A DNA stretch of 64,000 nt from positions 88,126 through 152,125 of the forward strand of contig CAZJLR010000008.1 of the NCBI GenBank assembly GCA_964546815.1. Direction: 5' to 3'. This document shows, piece by piece, positions 7,653 to 15,238 of this stretch. Each line of letters opens with the position of its first letter. Within the stretch, counting starts at the first letter, position 1. A model generated the notes under the pieces. The model was not told the origin of the DNA and searched no databases. It worked only from the letters and a program-made list of their open reading frames with translations. A program made the translations under genes and the position numbers. This DNA is from JAIEPM01 sp964546815 (GTDB lineage Bacteria; Cyanobacteriota; Vampirovibrionia; Obscuribacterales; Obscuribacteraceae).

Positions 7653-8846
7653 ATGACTACTATTAATGAAAGTGATCGTAGATTTGCTTTGATAATGTCT
7701 ACCCTTGGATTTGGTGTAACTTTTGCCATCTGGGGTTTATTGGCTGGTCTTATGCCAATTTTGAAAAAGGAGCTTGGCCTTACTGCCAGTGAAGCCAGCT
7801 TGCTTGTGGCTGCCCCTGTCCTGATCGGTTCGCTTGGACGATTACCTCTGGGGATTCTTGCAGACAGGTTCGGGGGCAAGAAGGTCTTTTCTGCTTTGCT
7901 CTTTCTTTCTGTAATACCGGCGATAGTGCTTGGTTGCGTCAGTGGATACAATGCTTATCTTGCAACAGCGATTTTCTTGGGCATGGCTGGAGCCTCCTTC
8001 CCTGTTGGTATCCTGCTTGTTTCGAGATGGTTTCCGCCTGAACGCCAAGGCACAGCTCTGGGGATTTATGGAGCCGGCAATATTGGCCAATCTATAGCTG
8101 TTTTTGCTACACCGGTTCTTGCCGCGCAATTTGGCATTCCAACAGCTACATGGACATTTGCGGCTGTGGCACTTATTTATGCAATCATTTTTGTGTCAAA
8201 AGCAAAGGACGCAGAGTGGAACTCACCGCCCAAGAACTTTGGGCAAATCATGAAATTGTTCGGACAGCCGAAATGTTGGATGCTGAGTGCATTTTATTTT
8301 CAAACATTCGGGGCTTTCGTGGCTCTTTCAATTTACACACCAATGCTTCTTAAAGAGCTTTTCTCGCTGACTCCGCAAGACGCCGGTTTCCGCACTGCTA
8401 TGTTCGTCGTTCTGGCAACCGCGGCCCGACCTTTGGGGGGCTGGCTTTCGGATAAAATCGGGAGTCAAAACGTTCTCATTTGCACTTTCGCAGGTCTGAT
8501 TCCATTTGCACTGTTGATGACTTCCCGTGATTTCGGCTATTTTACCGTTGGAGCACTCGGAGCTGCAGTTTTGGCAGGACTTGGAAATGGAGGTGTTTTT
8601 AAGCTTGTTCCAAATTACTTTCCGAAAGATGTCGGTGCGATTACTGGACTCGTTGGAGCTGCCGGTGGCATGGGAGGATTCTTTCCTCCCATTGTGCTGG
8701 GGTATTGCAAAGATCACATGGGAAGCTATAGTCCTGGATTCTATTTCCTTGCAATGTTTGCGGCCTCATGTCTTCTTATTCTCTACTTAGCGGTTATTAG
8801 AGTAAGCAACCCTTCAGAAACCAGGTTACAGCCGGAAGCCTCGTGA
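7653..8846 (+). CDS. narK: Nitrate/nitrite transporter, NarK family (MFS)
   Basis: 397 residues, about 12 membrane helices. The MFS loop motif GILADRFGGKK is near residue 70, and the nitrate-porter signature is clear in the second half (GLGNGGVFKLVPNYF followed by GLVGAAGGMGGFFPP). NarK proteins import nitrate by proton symport or exchange it for nitrite across the inner membrane. It would feed the cytoplasm-facing NarG encoded at 24.2 kb. It has its own upstream region with a regulatory palindrome shared with the nar and NO genes. The stop overlaps the start of a doubtful downstream reading frame. Confidence 0.93.
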   Translation: MTTINESDRRFALIMSTLGFGVTFAIWGLLAGLMPILKKELGLTASEASLLVAAPVLIGSLGRLPLGILADRFGGKKVFSALLFLSVIPAIVLGCVSGYNAYLATAIFLGMAGASFPVGILLVSRWFPPERQGTALGIYGAGNIGQSIAVFATPVLAAQFGIPTATWTFAAVALIYAIIFVSKAKDAEWNSPPKNFGQIMKLFGQPKCWMLSAFYFQTFGAFVALSIYTPMLLKELFSLTPQDAGFRTAMFVVLATAARPLGGWLSDKIGSQNVLICTFAGLIPFALLMTSRDFGYFTVGALGAAVLAGLGNGGVFKLVPNYFPKDVGAITGLVGAAGGMGGFFPPIVLGYCKDHMGSYSPGFYFLAMFAASCLLILYLAVIRVSNPSETRLQPEAS

Positions 8847-9295
8847 AGTGGTTGATTATTTCGTGTGGTTATTTGCATGAATTTATCAGTAGTTTTCTCA
8901 TTATCGGTCTTATCCTTATATCCAAAAGTTTTGTGAGCAGGTTGATTTGGCTTTGTCTCAGATACCTGAGATTTGAAATACCTGTGAGATTATTTTGGCT
9001 AGCGATGGATCTCCGGACAATAGTCTTTGTCTTGCTAATTAGCTTGCAATCAAGAACCATAAAATCATTTTTCGGCACAGAGAAATTGATGATAGAGCCT
9101 TCCCGGCAAACGGCTTTGATGAATCTCTTTCGCAACCTTGTGCTTACTGGGGATCTGCATGATTCAGATCACAGCGGCGGTAAGCATAATGCGGACTACC
9201 ATAGCATTGTAGAGATTTCAAATATCGCTTCATTCCTGGCGTTATATAGTCAGACTATACCTGGTATGAAACGGTATTTGACTTTAATGCTGTAG
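8843..9295 (+). CDS. Doubtful hypothetical membrane protein overlapping narK
   Basis: 150 residues; its GTG overlaps the narK stop by 4 bp (GTGA), which suggests translational coupling. The first 60 residues are hydrophobic (LIISCGYLHEFISSFLIIGL), but the rest resembles nothing. Its end overlaps the convergent methyltransferase gene by 46 bp and spans a stray copy of that family's C-terminal sequence in another frame. It may be a degenerate gene rather than a functional one. Confidence 0.3.
   Translation: MKWLIISCGYLHEFISSFLIIGLILISKSFVSRLIWLCLRYLRFEIPVRLFWLAMDLRTIVFVLLISLQSRTIKSFFGTEKLMIEPSRQTALMNLFRNLVLTGDLHDSDHSGGKHNADYHSIVEISNIASFLALYSQTIPGMKRYLTLML
9220..9249 (+). pseudogene. Orphan 3' end of an ICMT-like gene
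   Basis: The plus strand reads KYRFIPGVI and then stop, the same terminal peptide as the functional gene on the minus strand just to the right (KYRFIPGIV, stop). A near-identical 31-bp copy (2 differences) lies at 10797-10827. The upstream frame is closed at 9202, so only the tail of the family is recognisable. Confidence 0.45.
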
Positions 9296-10602
9296 GTTCT
9301 ATAGCTGGAAAAATCTTGGAGATGTCGTTCTTCAGTAAGTGCGCGCATAACATATAGTGCGCTCAGTGCCAACCAGCCGAAAATTCCTTGAATTAAACCA
9401 ATTGGTGACATCATGCTGGGCACAAGAGCTATTGCCCAACCGAGCAATTTCATTGTATATGCAGGGTGTCTCACAATCCGATAGAGTCCATGTTGAACCA
9501 CGCCTCGGTAGGAAACATTAGAAAATCTAGTACCAAGACTTATGTCTGCATACGTGTTCAACATGACGAAACAAGCCACACTCGAAGATAGCACAAAGGT
9601 CGCTGCAAAGTTCTCGTGCCAAAGTTGGTCCGGCCACGTGATTACTATGCGTGCAAAAAAAACATTTTGCAAAATGCAAAAAGGCTGGTAACAGATGAGC
9701 ATGAAAAACCAGCCACTCAAGGTCTTGTCGGTACTGCGGACCTGGTTGCCCAGAAGACGCATTGAAAGAAGGTATCCAATGAACGCTACTGTTGTGCCAG
9801 CGGCGGAACATAACTGAATAAGGCAAATCTGGACTAGCGTGACAAATGTAATCGTTTCTGGCGCACTTAACAGTGTTACTCGGTTTAAATATGGGTAAGC
9901 AATCAGCGCATAATGTTCCCACTCAGACCAGAAGTGAATAGCGCTGGCAATTAGCTTGGGCAGAAAAAAATACTTGAGTAAAATATTCCGCCCAAGATTC
10001 ATCAGTTGAGATAGTTGTGAGCGATTGATGGTATTGCTTCGTAATTCAAGGAGAGTACTTTTGAACCTGCTTGCGAAACGTCCCAAAATAAGCAATTCAT
10101 CATCCTCAATCGGACGCTTTCCATAACACTCGAAAAGAATGAAGTAAAACGGAGAAACTATGGCAAAAAACAAAATTATGCTTACTAAAGCGTAAGCTGT
10201 CGGACTCTGCAGCTGGAAGGCTAGGAATGGTGCAGAAACCGTCAGGCACAGAAGTAAAGCCAGGTATCTTTGAAGCACCCGAACGAAGGCAAATCGATTA
10301 AGCCTTGCGCATTGTGCAAAATCAAATGATTCTCTGTATGATCGCAGCACAATTAATTCTATAAGAATTGCACAACTTGTGATTATTACAACACACAATG
10401 GTGCTCGCTGTTCAAAAATAGCTTTTAAGAGAGATGGCTGATTTGCAGTGCCGGCCCAAGTAATGAAAAGGGCTGAAAGCAACACAGACACCAGCAAAAA
10501 AACAGTGCCAATCGCTGCATTAGAACTTGTGAGCGGCGATGTATCAATATGGTTCTCATGGGTGCCTGCAGAATTCGTCACCACATTACCCTCCAAACCC
10601 AA
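9250..10602 (-). CDS. Membrane protein with C-terminal ICMT/PEMT-like methyltransferase domain
   Basis: 450 residues with some ten hydrophobic segments. The last 100 residues carry the isoprenylcysteine carboxyl methyltransferase fold signature: GLYRIVRHPAYTMKLLGW and, near the end, RALTEERHL with a terminal KYRFIPG. Bacterial members methylate unknown small molecules or lipids; the NnrU family of denitrifiers is a distant membrane relative. The N-terminal about 330 residues are a polytopic region not recognised. A palindrome at 10778-10793 with a TATACT-like -10 on the minus strand (10753-10748) is a likely promoter. It converges with narK. Confidence 0.7.
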   Translation of the reverse strand: MGLEGNVVTNSAGTHENHIDTSPLTSSNAAIGTVFLLVSVLLSALFITWAGTANQPSLLKAIFEQRAPLCVVIITSCAILIELIVLRSYRESFDFAQCARLNRFAFVRVLQRYLALLLCLTVSAPFLAFQLQSPTAYALVSIILFFAIVSPFYFILFECYGKRPIEDDELLILGRFASRFKSTLLELRSNTINRSQLSQLMNLGRNILLKYFFLPKLIASAIHFWSEWEHYALIAYPYLNRVTLLSAPETITFVTLVQICLIQLCSAAGTTVAFIGYLLSMRLLGNQVRSTDKTLSGWFFMLICYQPFCILQNVFFARIVITWPDQLWHENFAATFVLSSSVACFVMLNTYADISLGTRFSNVSYRGVVQHGLYRIVRHPAYTMKLLGWAIALVPSMMSPIGLIQGIFGWLALSALYVMRALTEERHLQDFSSYRTYSIKVKYRFIPGIV

Positions 10603-10707
10603 CAGCTAGTTGATGCCACGGACCCATAGGTCATTGAGCTAGGCAAAAGCTCTCACACTTCTCATTTCATTCGAGAGAAAGTTGCACAAGCATTATTATC
10701 GCAGTGC

Positions 10708-10827
10708 ATGAAAGCCAGCATATCATTCGTAATTGCTATTTGTGCCAAGTATAAATACCTTAGATTCTACGATGGCATAGTCCAAAAGAAGAATGACAAA
10801 TATCGCTTCATTCCTGGCATTATCTAG
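10708..10827 (+). pseudogene. Short frame ending in an ICMT-like tail
   Basis: A 39-codon frame from ATG 10708 ends in KYRFIPGII and stop, again the terminal peptide of the neighbouring ICMT-like gene, but nothing upstream matches the family. The segment 10797-10827 is 29/31 identical to 9219-9249. It is best read as a leftover of a duplicated ICMT-like gene; the frame also contains the regulatory palindrome at 10778. Confidence 0.4.
10748..10793 (-). promoter_or_regulatory. Palindrome and -10 box for the ICMT-like gene
   Basis: TAGTCC-AAAA-GAAGAA at 10778-10793 has the same left half as the narK site but a weak right half. On the minus strand a TATACT lies at 10753-10748, 32.5 nt from the palindrome centre, close to the 30.5 nt seen at the best sites. 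The predicted transcript starts near 10741 and reads into the methyltransferase gene. Confidence 0.45.
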
Positions 10828-10868
10828 GTTGGAAGATGAGTTAATCTTTCATTCACAGCAGCCTCCCA

Positions 10869-12293
10869 TTACTGATGCGTTGTTGTCATTTTCAAAAACT
10901 CGCGTGCTTGTTGTCCAGCCCTCTTACCGTTTTGAATGCAGTCGGAAATGCTAATGCCTTCATAAGCATTTCCGGCAAGCGAAATCCCAGGAAGCTCAGT
11001 AAGAAGGTTTCTTATAGCAGCAACTGATTCTCGGTGTCCAACCTGATATTTTGGCAAAGCATCTTTATAATGGGTCCCCATAATCAACAAAGGATCATTG
11101 CGCATTCCAAAATAAACGTTTAGTTCTTGTAATAACTTGTCAATTGTTCGCTGAGAGGAGACCTGCTCATCTTCAACAAATGCACGCAATAAAATTTGAT
11201 CAGGAGGGACCCTCCTCGAAAATTTATGGCTACTTATGCTCAATGCCCTTAACATTTTTCTTTCTGAATTCGGTACAAGAAACCCAAATCCTGCCGGAAT
11301 ATGTTGGAGCTCTTTCCTGTGAAAAACAAAATTGAACATACCGACACTTCGATATTCTATCTTATTCAAGACGCAAGAAAGAGGCTTGTTTAGATCTTTC
11401 AAAATGGTAGCTGCGTGTTTTGTGGGCATTGCCAAAATTACAGCATCCGCTGAAATGATTTTATGACCTTTGCAAACCATATCATAGCGGCGCCCACTGC
11501 TTCCCGGCACGATTGAATAGACTTTGCTTCCGAGTTGGACTGAGTCTTCAGGTAAAGCAGACAGCAAGGCTTCAATCAATACTTTTAGACCAGAATCAAA
11601 CGTTGCAAGGACGCCGTATTTTGGTTCAGCAAGAGCTTCTGTTTGCATCCTTGTGGACAAGGCATTCTTCTGCCAAAGCCCCTTAATTATGCTGCCATGT
11701 TGTTCTTCAAATTCGACAAAAGAGGCAAAAACAGATTGAGCACTAATTTTCTCCGGGTCAGCTCCGTATATTCCGGCAATGAGTGGATCTGCTAGTCGTC
11801 TTAGCGCCTCCGAGCCAAGGCGCCTCCTTATGAAACTAGCGATACTTTCATCAAAATGCTCTTCGCGCATGGGAATAATGAGGTCGAGCAAGATTCTTAG
11901 TTTCCCGATTGGGCTTAAAAGTCCAGAAAACAATAGCGAATTAAGGCGATTGGGACTAAACATAAAAAAGCTTTCCGGAAGCTCATGCAAGTTTCCCTCG
12001 TGAGCTATGTAAGAGTGTCTGGCGCTTGGATTATTAGAAACAAGACGCCCTGATATCCCTAGGCGTTGGGCTAATTCAATTACAGCCGAATTGCAAGTAA
12101 CAAAAGACTCCGGCCCTTGTTCTATGAATCGCCCGTCATCTACAACTGTTCGTATGACCCCGCCAGCTTCGCTTGATGAATCCAGAACAATGAGCTCCAA
12201 AGGCTCGTCCACCATGCTAAGCTCATAAGCTGCACTTAGACCGGAAATGCCTGCACCCACTACTGCTACACGTCTGCGTGCTTCGTTTTTCAA
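10869..12293 (-). CDS. hemY: Protoporphyrinogen oxidase, HemY-type flavoprotein (copy 1)
   Basis: 474 residues. The N terminus is an ADP-binding dinucleotide fold (VAVVGAGISGLSAAYEL) and the C terminus carries the conserved FAD-contact stretch GISLAGNAYEGISISDCI. Length and motifs fit the oxygen-dependent HemY/CgoX family, which oxidises protoporphyrinogen IX or coproporphyrinogen III. It is divergent from a second paralogue, with 207 bp between the coding regions and one palindrome facing each gene. Two copies beside a radical SAM protein of the haem type suggest different substrates or oxygen regimes. Confidence 0.9.
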   Translation of the reverse strand: MKNEARRRVAVVGAGISGLSAAYELSMVDEPLELIVLDSSSEAGGVIRTVVDDGRFIEQGPESFVTCNSAVIELAQRLGISGRLVSNNPSARHSYIAHEGNLHELPESFFMFSPNRLNSLLFSGLLSPIGKLRILLDLIIPMREEHFDESIASFIRRRLGSEALRRLADPLIAGIYGADPEKISAQSVFASFVEFEEQHGSIIKGLWQKNALSTRMQTEALAEPKYGVLATFDSGLKVLIEALLSALPEDSVQLGSKVYSIVPGSSGRRYDMVCKGHKIISADAVILAMPTKHAATILKDLNKPLSCVLNKIEYRSVGMFNFVFHRKELQHIPAGFGFLVPNSERKMLRALSISSHKFSRRVPPDQILLRAFVEDEQVSSQRTIDKLLQELNVYFGMRNDPLLIMGTHYKDALPKYQVGHRESVAAIRNLLTELPGISLAGNAYEGISISDCIQNGKRAGQQAREFLKMTTTHQ

Positions 12294-12346
12294 GAAAAAT
12301 CTTTACCGGTTTAATTTAGCCTTCAACACTGCTTGCATCGATGATA

Positions 12347-12390
12347 ATTATGGCATCGCATCAACTCTGCCGTATCATCCTTAGTTAGTA
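12347..12390 (-). promoter_or_regulatory. Promoter of hemY copy 1: palindrome half-site and -10 box
   Basis: TCATCC-TTAG-TTAGTA at 12375-12390 keeps one perfect half-site. On the minus strand CATAAT occupies 12352-12347, exactly 30.5 nt from the palindrome centre, the same spacing as at hemY copy 2, ric copy 1 and the third NnrS-like gene. The predicted start is near 12340. Confidence 0.5.
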
Positions 12391-12425
12391 ATTGTATGAG
12401 AATGTGTCCATGTATTTTTGTTTGA

Positions 12426-12469
12426 TCATCCAAAAGGATGAGAGACTGTGTTCAACAAAGCCATATACT
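12426..12469 (+). promoter_or_regulatory. Promoter of hemY copy 2: perfect palindrome and -10 box
   Basis: A perfect inverted repeat TCATCC-AAAA-GGATGA (12426-12441) is followed by TATACT at 12464-12469, 30.5 nt from its centre, with no good -35. The predicted start of transcription is near 12476, placing the palindrome at about -42, the class II activator position. It also decides the translation start: the TTG at 12474 would lie upstream of the transcript. Confidence 0.65.
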
Positions 12470-12500
12470 TTAATTGAATAAGAAGAATAGGGTTGAGAAA

Positions 12501-13955
12501 GTGGAAGTGACTTTCAATTCCGGATATCGTCCTCCGACCGCTGTCATAATTGGTGCAGGAATCTCCGGGTTGGCCTGTGCCTATGAATTGTCTCGTTTGT
12601 GTCCTCGACTGCAAGTCAAGCTGATCGAGAAAGAGTTGCGAGCGGGTGGGGTCATTCAAAGTCTTGAAAGCGATAATCTACTTATAGAGTGTGGTCCTGA
12701 ATCATTTAGCACATTGAAACCAGAAGTCCTGGAATTGTCATCAAGTCTAGATATTTGCAAGAACATCATCCAGACAAAGCCAAGCAATCGTCGCAGCTTC
12801 GTGAGCCTCGGTCATAAGCTGCGTCCTCTTCCTGAGGGCTTGATGATGTTTGCTCCTACTAATATGTGCTCATTTGTTCTAACAGACATTTTTACGTTAA
12901 GTGGCAAGCTGAGAATGTCGCTTGATCTTGTAATTCCCAAATCAAACACTGATACGGATGAAAGTCTGGCCAATTTCGTAAGGAGGCGACTTGGGGGAGA
13001 AGCTCTGGATAGGCTTGCAGAACCAATGATCGGAGGCATTTACGGAGGCGATCCATCCCTGCTTAGCGCTAAATCGACGGTGCCACAGCTTTTTGAAATG
13101 GAGCGCTCGCATGGCAGCATAATTAAGGGATTAATGAAAGCACGCCAGAAGCATCCCTGTTCAGTAAATTCTGCGGGGCCTAGATATGGCTCACTAGCAA
13201 GTTATGACAGGGGCATTTCTTTCTTGGTGGAAAGCATTTTGAACAAGCTGCCGGAATCTTGTTTGATCACTGGCAAGAGTGTTACGCACATCATGCCGGG
13301 GCGCAATGGTTCGCGTTGGACAGTTTTATGTGCTGATAACAGTTCGTTTGATGCAGATTATGTTGTACTTGGCACACCGGCAGAGAAAAGCGCTGCACTG
13401 CTGACAGAAATCAATTTCTTATTGGCTTCAAAACTACAAAGAATCCAAAGATCCTCGGCTGTCATCGTCAATCTACTTTATGATCGTTCAAGAGTACGGC
13501 ATGCTCTTGATGGTTTTGGTTTTGTTGTGCCAAGGGAGGAGGGCATGCTCATATCAGCTTGCAGCTTAAGCAGTATCAAATTCGATGGTCGCTGCGCTGA
13601 TAACACATTGCTGCTGCGATTATTCACCGGTGGTGTGCTCAAGCCTGAAGCGATGGAATTGTCCGACACTCAACTTCTCAGGCAGTGTCATTTGGAGGTG
13701 CAATCTCTCCTTGGTGTTGAAGATACGCCATTGCGGCAATTTATTAGCAGGCACGATGAAGCAATACCTCAATATCTCGTCGGGCACTCAATACTTGTTG
13801 AAGAGATAAACAAAGCTCTCAGCTCAAGTCCAGGGATTGAGCTGATTGGCAATTCATACACAGGAGTCGGTTTACCGGATTGTATCAGGACAGCCAAGAC
13901 TGCAGCCCAGCGAATATCTGCGGCTGTAGCTGCGCAATTGCAAGCTGCTTCCTAA
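12501..13955 (+). CDS. hemY: Protoporphyrinogen oxidase, HemY-type flavoprotein (copy 2)
   Basis: 484 residues from the GTG at 12501, chosen because the predicted transcript begins near 12476; GTG 12507 is equally possible and the frame is open back to TTG 12474. FAD-binding N terminus (AVIIGAGISGLACAYEL), and the family C terminus GIELIGNSYTGVGLPDCI. It is colinear with copy 1 and shares blocks such as FVRRRLGGEALDRLAEP. The presumed reaction is oxidation of protoporphyrinogen IX or coproporphyrinogen. It lies alone downstream of a regulator palindrome shared with the nar and NO genes, so haem supply may be linked to nitrate respiration. Confidence 0.88.
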   Translation: MEVTFNSGYRPPTAVIIGAGISGLACAYELSRLCPRLQVKLIEKELRAGGVIQSLESDNLLIECGPESFSTLKPEVLELSSSLDICKNIIQTKPSNRRSFVSLGHKLRPLPEGLMMFAPTNMCSFVLTDIFTLSGKLRMSLDLVIPKSNTDTDESLANFVRRRLGGEALDRLAEPMIGGIYGGDPSLLSAKSTVPQLFEMERSHGSIIKGLMKARQKHPCSVNSAGPRYGSLASYDRGISFLVESILNKLPESCLITGKSVTHIMPGRNGSRWTVLCADNSSFDADYVVLGTPAEKSAALLTEINFLLASKLQRIQRSSAVIVNLLYDRSRVRHALDGFGFVVPREEGMLISACSLSSIKFDGRCADNTLLLRLFTGGVLKPEAMELSDTQLLRQCHLEVQSLLGVEDTPLRQFISRHDEAIPQYLVGHSILVEEINKALSSSPGIELIGNSYTGVGLPDCIRTAKTAAQRISAAVAAQLQAAS

Positions 13956-14002
13956 AATTATGATGGTGTCGATGAGGTAACCGGTTTCTTTATGGAGCCC
14001 TG

Positions 14003-14128
14003 ATGACAGGCAGTAATGCAGCTGTTAGACTCCCGAATTTGTTGCTCTCTTTGATAGAAGAGAAAGGATTTGCCGAGATAAATGAAAATTCTATTGTGTT
14101 CAGTTTTCGGCCCATTTGGAGTCGATGA
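14003..14128 (+). CDS. Candidate small protein, 41 residues
   Basis: ATG 14003 is preceded by GGAG six bases upstream (13994-13997), a good ribosome binding site, and the frame encodes 41 residues ending RPIWSR. The peptide has an amphipathic helix (LPNLLLSLIEEKGF) followed by a beta-like stretch. Nothing is recognised. It lies in the 358-bp gap between hemY and the hemerythrin gene, where no other feature is visible. Confidence 0.35.
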   Translation: MTGSNAAVRLPNLLLSLIEEKGFAEINENSIVFSFRPIWSR

Positions 14129-14313
14129 TGAGTATGGACGGCGACTTAACGTCATGGAACTTTTTCACAATTAAGTTACAAGAGAGCAAAACTTGTAGAG
14201 ATACTTAAAACCAGATCTATTTCGAACTATCGATTATGACTGTGCATGAAGTCTTTGATTTCGTGGATAACATAAAAGTCTTTATGACCCTCGATCGGTA
14301 AAGGAAATTTCTT

Positions 14314-14880
14314 ATGTGTGAGGACATGTACTCTGAGCAAGATTCTTCAAAGCAGGCTTGGACAACGAGTAGCCTGGCAGAACTAATAGACCATATTATT
14401 TGTTTCTACCATCGCCCTTTGCAGTCCCAGCTGCCTCGTGTCATCACAATGGCAGAAGATCTTGCTGATTTGTATGAGAACAAGATTCCCGAAGTGGGTG
14501 AGCTTTTGCAAATATTTAGAAGATTCAGCTATGAATTGGAACTACATATGCACATGGAAGAGATGGTTCTTTTTCCTGCAATTGTTAATATCGAAAGGAA
14601 CAATGGACAAGGCGCCTTTGGATGCGGAGCCGGCATTGACATGCCTATTAGCGTTATGATGCGAGACCACGAAAAATCTGAAGACGATCTTCTCAAAATA
14701 CAAGAACTATGCAAGTCCTTGTATAACACCTTGGGATTATCTGATTCATTCTCCCTACTCGCGCACTCAATAGAACATATTCATTCGGAAATGCAGGAGC
14801 ACGTTCAGAAAGAAAACGAATTTCTCTTTCCTAGAACAATGACTTTAGTCACAAAGACGATGCTGCACGCAAAGGCATGA
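14314..14880 (+). CDS. Hemerythrin-domain protein related to the C-terminal half of RIC/YtfE
   Basis: 188 residues. It aligns with the C-terminal hemerythrin domain of the two RIC proteins in this window: LAELIDHIICFYHRPL, ELHMHMEEMVLFPAI, FGCGAGIDMPISVMMRDHE and MQEHVQKENEFLFP. The His/Glu ligands of a di-iron site are present in all four helices. The ScdA N-terminal domain with its CC motif and the rubredoxin domain of the long forms are missing. RIC proteins repair iron-sulfur clusters after NO or oxidative damage; a lone domain may bind NO or oxygen, or store iron. It is directly upstream of the oxygen-sensitive ribonucleotide reductase operon. Confidence 0.85.
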   Translation: MCEDMYSEQDSSKQAWTTSSLAELIDHIICFYHRPLQSQLPRVITMAEDLADLYENKIPEVGELLQIFRRFSYELELHMHMEEMVLFPAIVNIERNNGQGAFGCGAGIDMPISVMMRDHEKSEDDLLKIQELCKSLYNTLGLSDSFSLLAHSIEHIHSEMQEHVQKENEFLFPRTMTLVTKTMLHAKA

Positions 14881-14945
14881 AGGTAGAAGATTTGGAATCC
14901 GGAGACGGCCCAAACAATTACAGCAATTGAATCAATATGAGCTTG

Positions 14946-14963
14946 ATCATCCTTTAGGATGAT
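14946..14963. promoter_or_regulatory. Perfect regulatory palindrome upstream of nrdD
   Basis: ATCATCC-TTTA-GGATGAT, 7-bp perfect arms, the best copy of the window-wide motif. No good -10 lies at the standard 30.5 nt; instead a sigma70-like pair TTGACA (14981-14986) and TAACTA (15004-15009), 17 bp apart, lies downstream. If that pair is the promoter, the palindrome would be centred near -62. Confidence 0.6.
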
Positions 14964-14980
14964 TTTTCTAATTTAGCATC

Positions 14981-15009
14981 TTGACACAGTGGTGACACTT
15001 TTGTAACTA
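14981..15009 (+). promoter_or_regulatory. nrdD: Sigma70-like promoter for nrdD
   Basis: TTGACA at 14981-14986 and TAACTA at 15004-15009 with 17 bp between. The predicted start near 15016 gives a leader of about 220 nt before nrdD. The consensus -35 is good, the -10 moderate. Confidence 0.45.
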
Positions 15010-15024
15010 AGCTTAGACTATATG

Positions 15025-15089
15025 CAGAATTGTTCTTATGCCGGTCATGGTGCTTATATGATACCACCGTTCCCTCCAGGACAATTCTG
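15025..15089 (+). other. Hairpin in the nrdD leader
   Basis: CAGAATTGTT at 15025-15034 pairs with GACAATTCTG at 15080-15089 (nine Watson-Crick pairs and one U-G), enclosing a weaker inner GGTG/CACC pairing. The leader is unusually long for a bacterial gene and holds no convincing ORF. A regulatory RNA structure is possible; no known riboswitch class was recognised. Confidence 0.4.
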
Positions 15090-15238
15090 GCGAAACCAGC
15101 TACAGCTGCAAGTATCCGTTTGTTGGATCCTGATCGACCAAAATCCGTCTTGCTTCCGTTGCTACTCGATGCTATTTTACTAGACAGCCGTCGACAACAC
15201 AAAGCACTGCCAGTGGTGCATTTTCAGGAGAGCATTCC

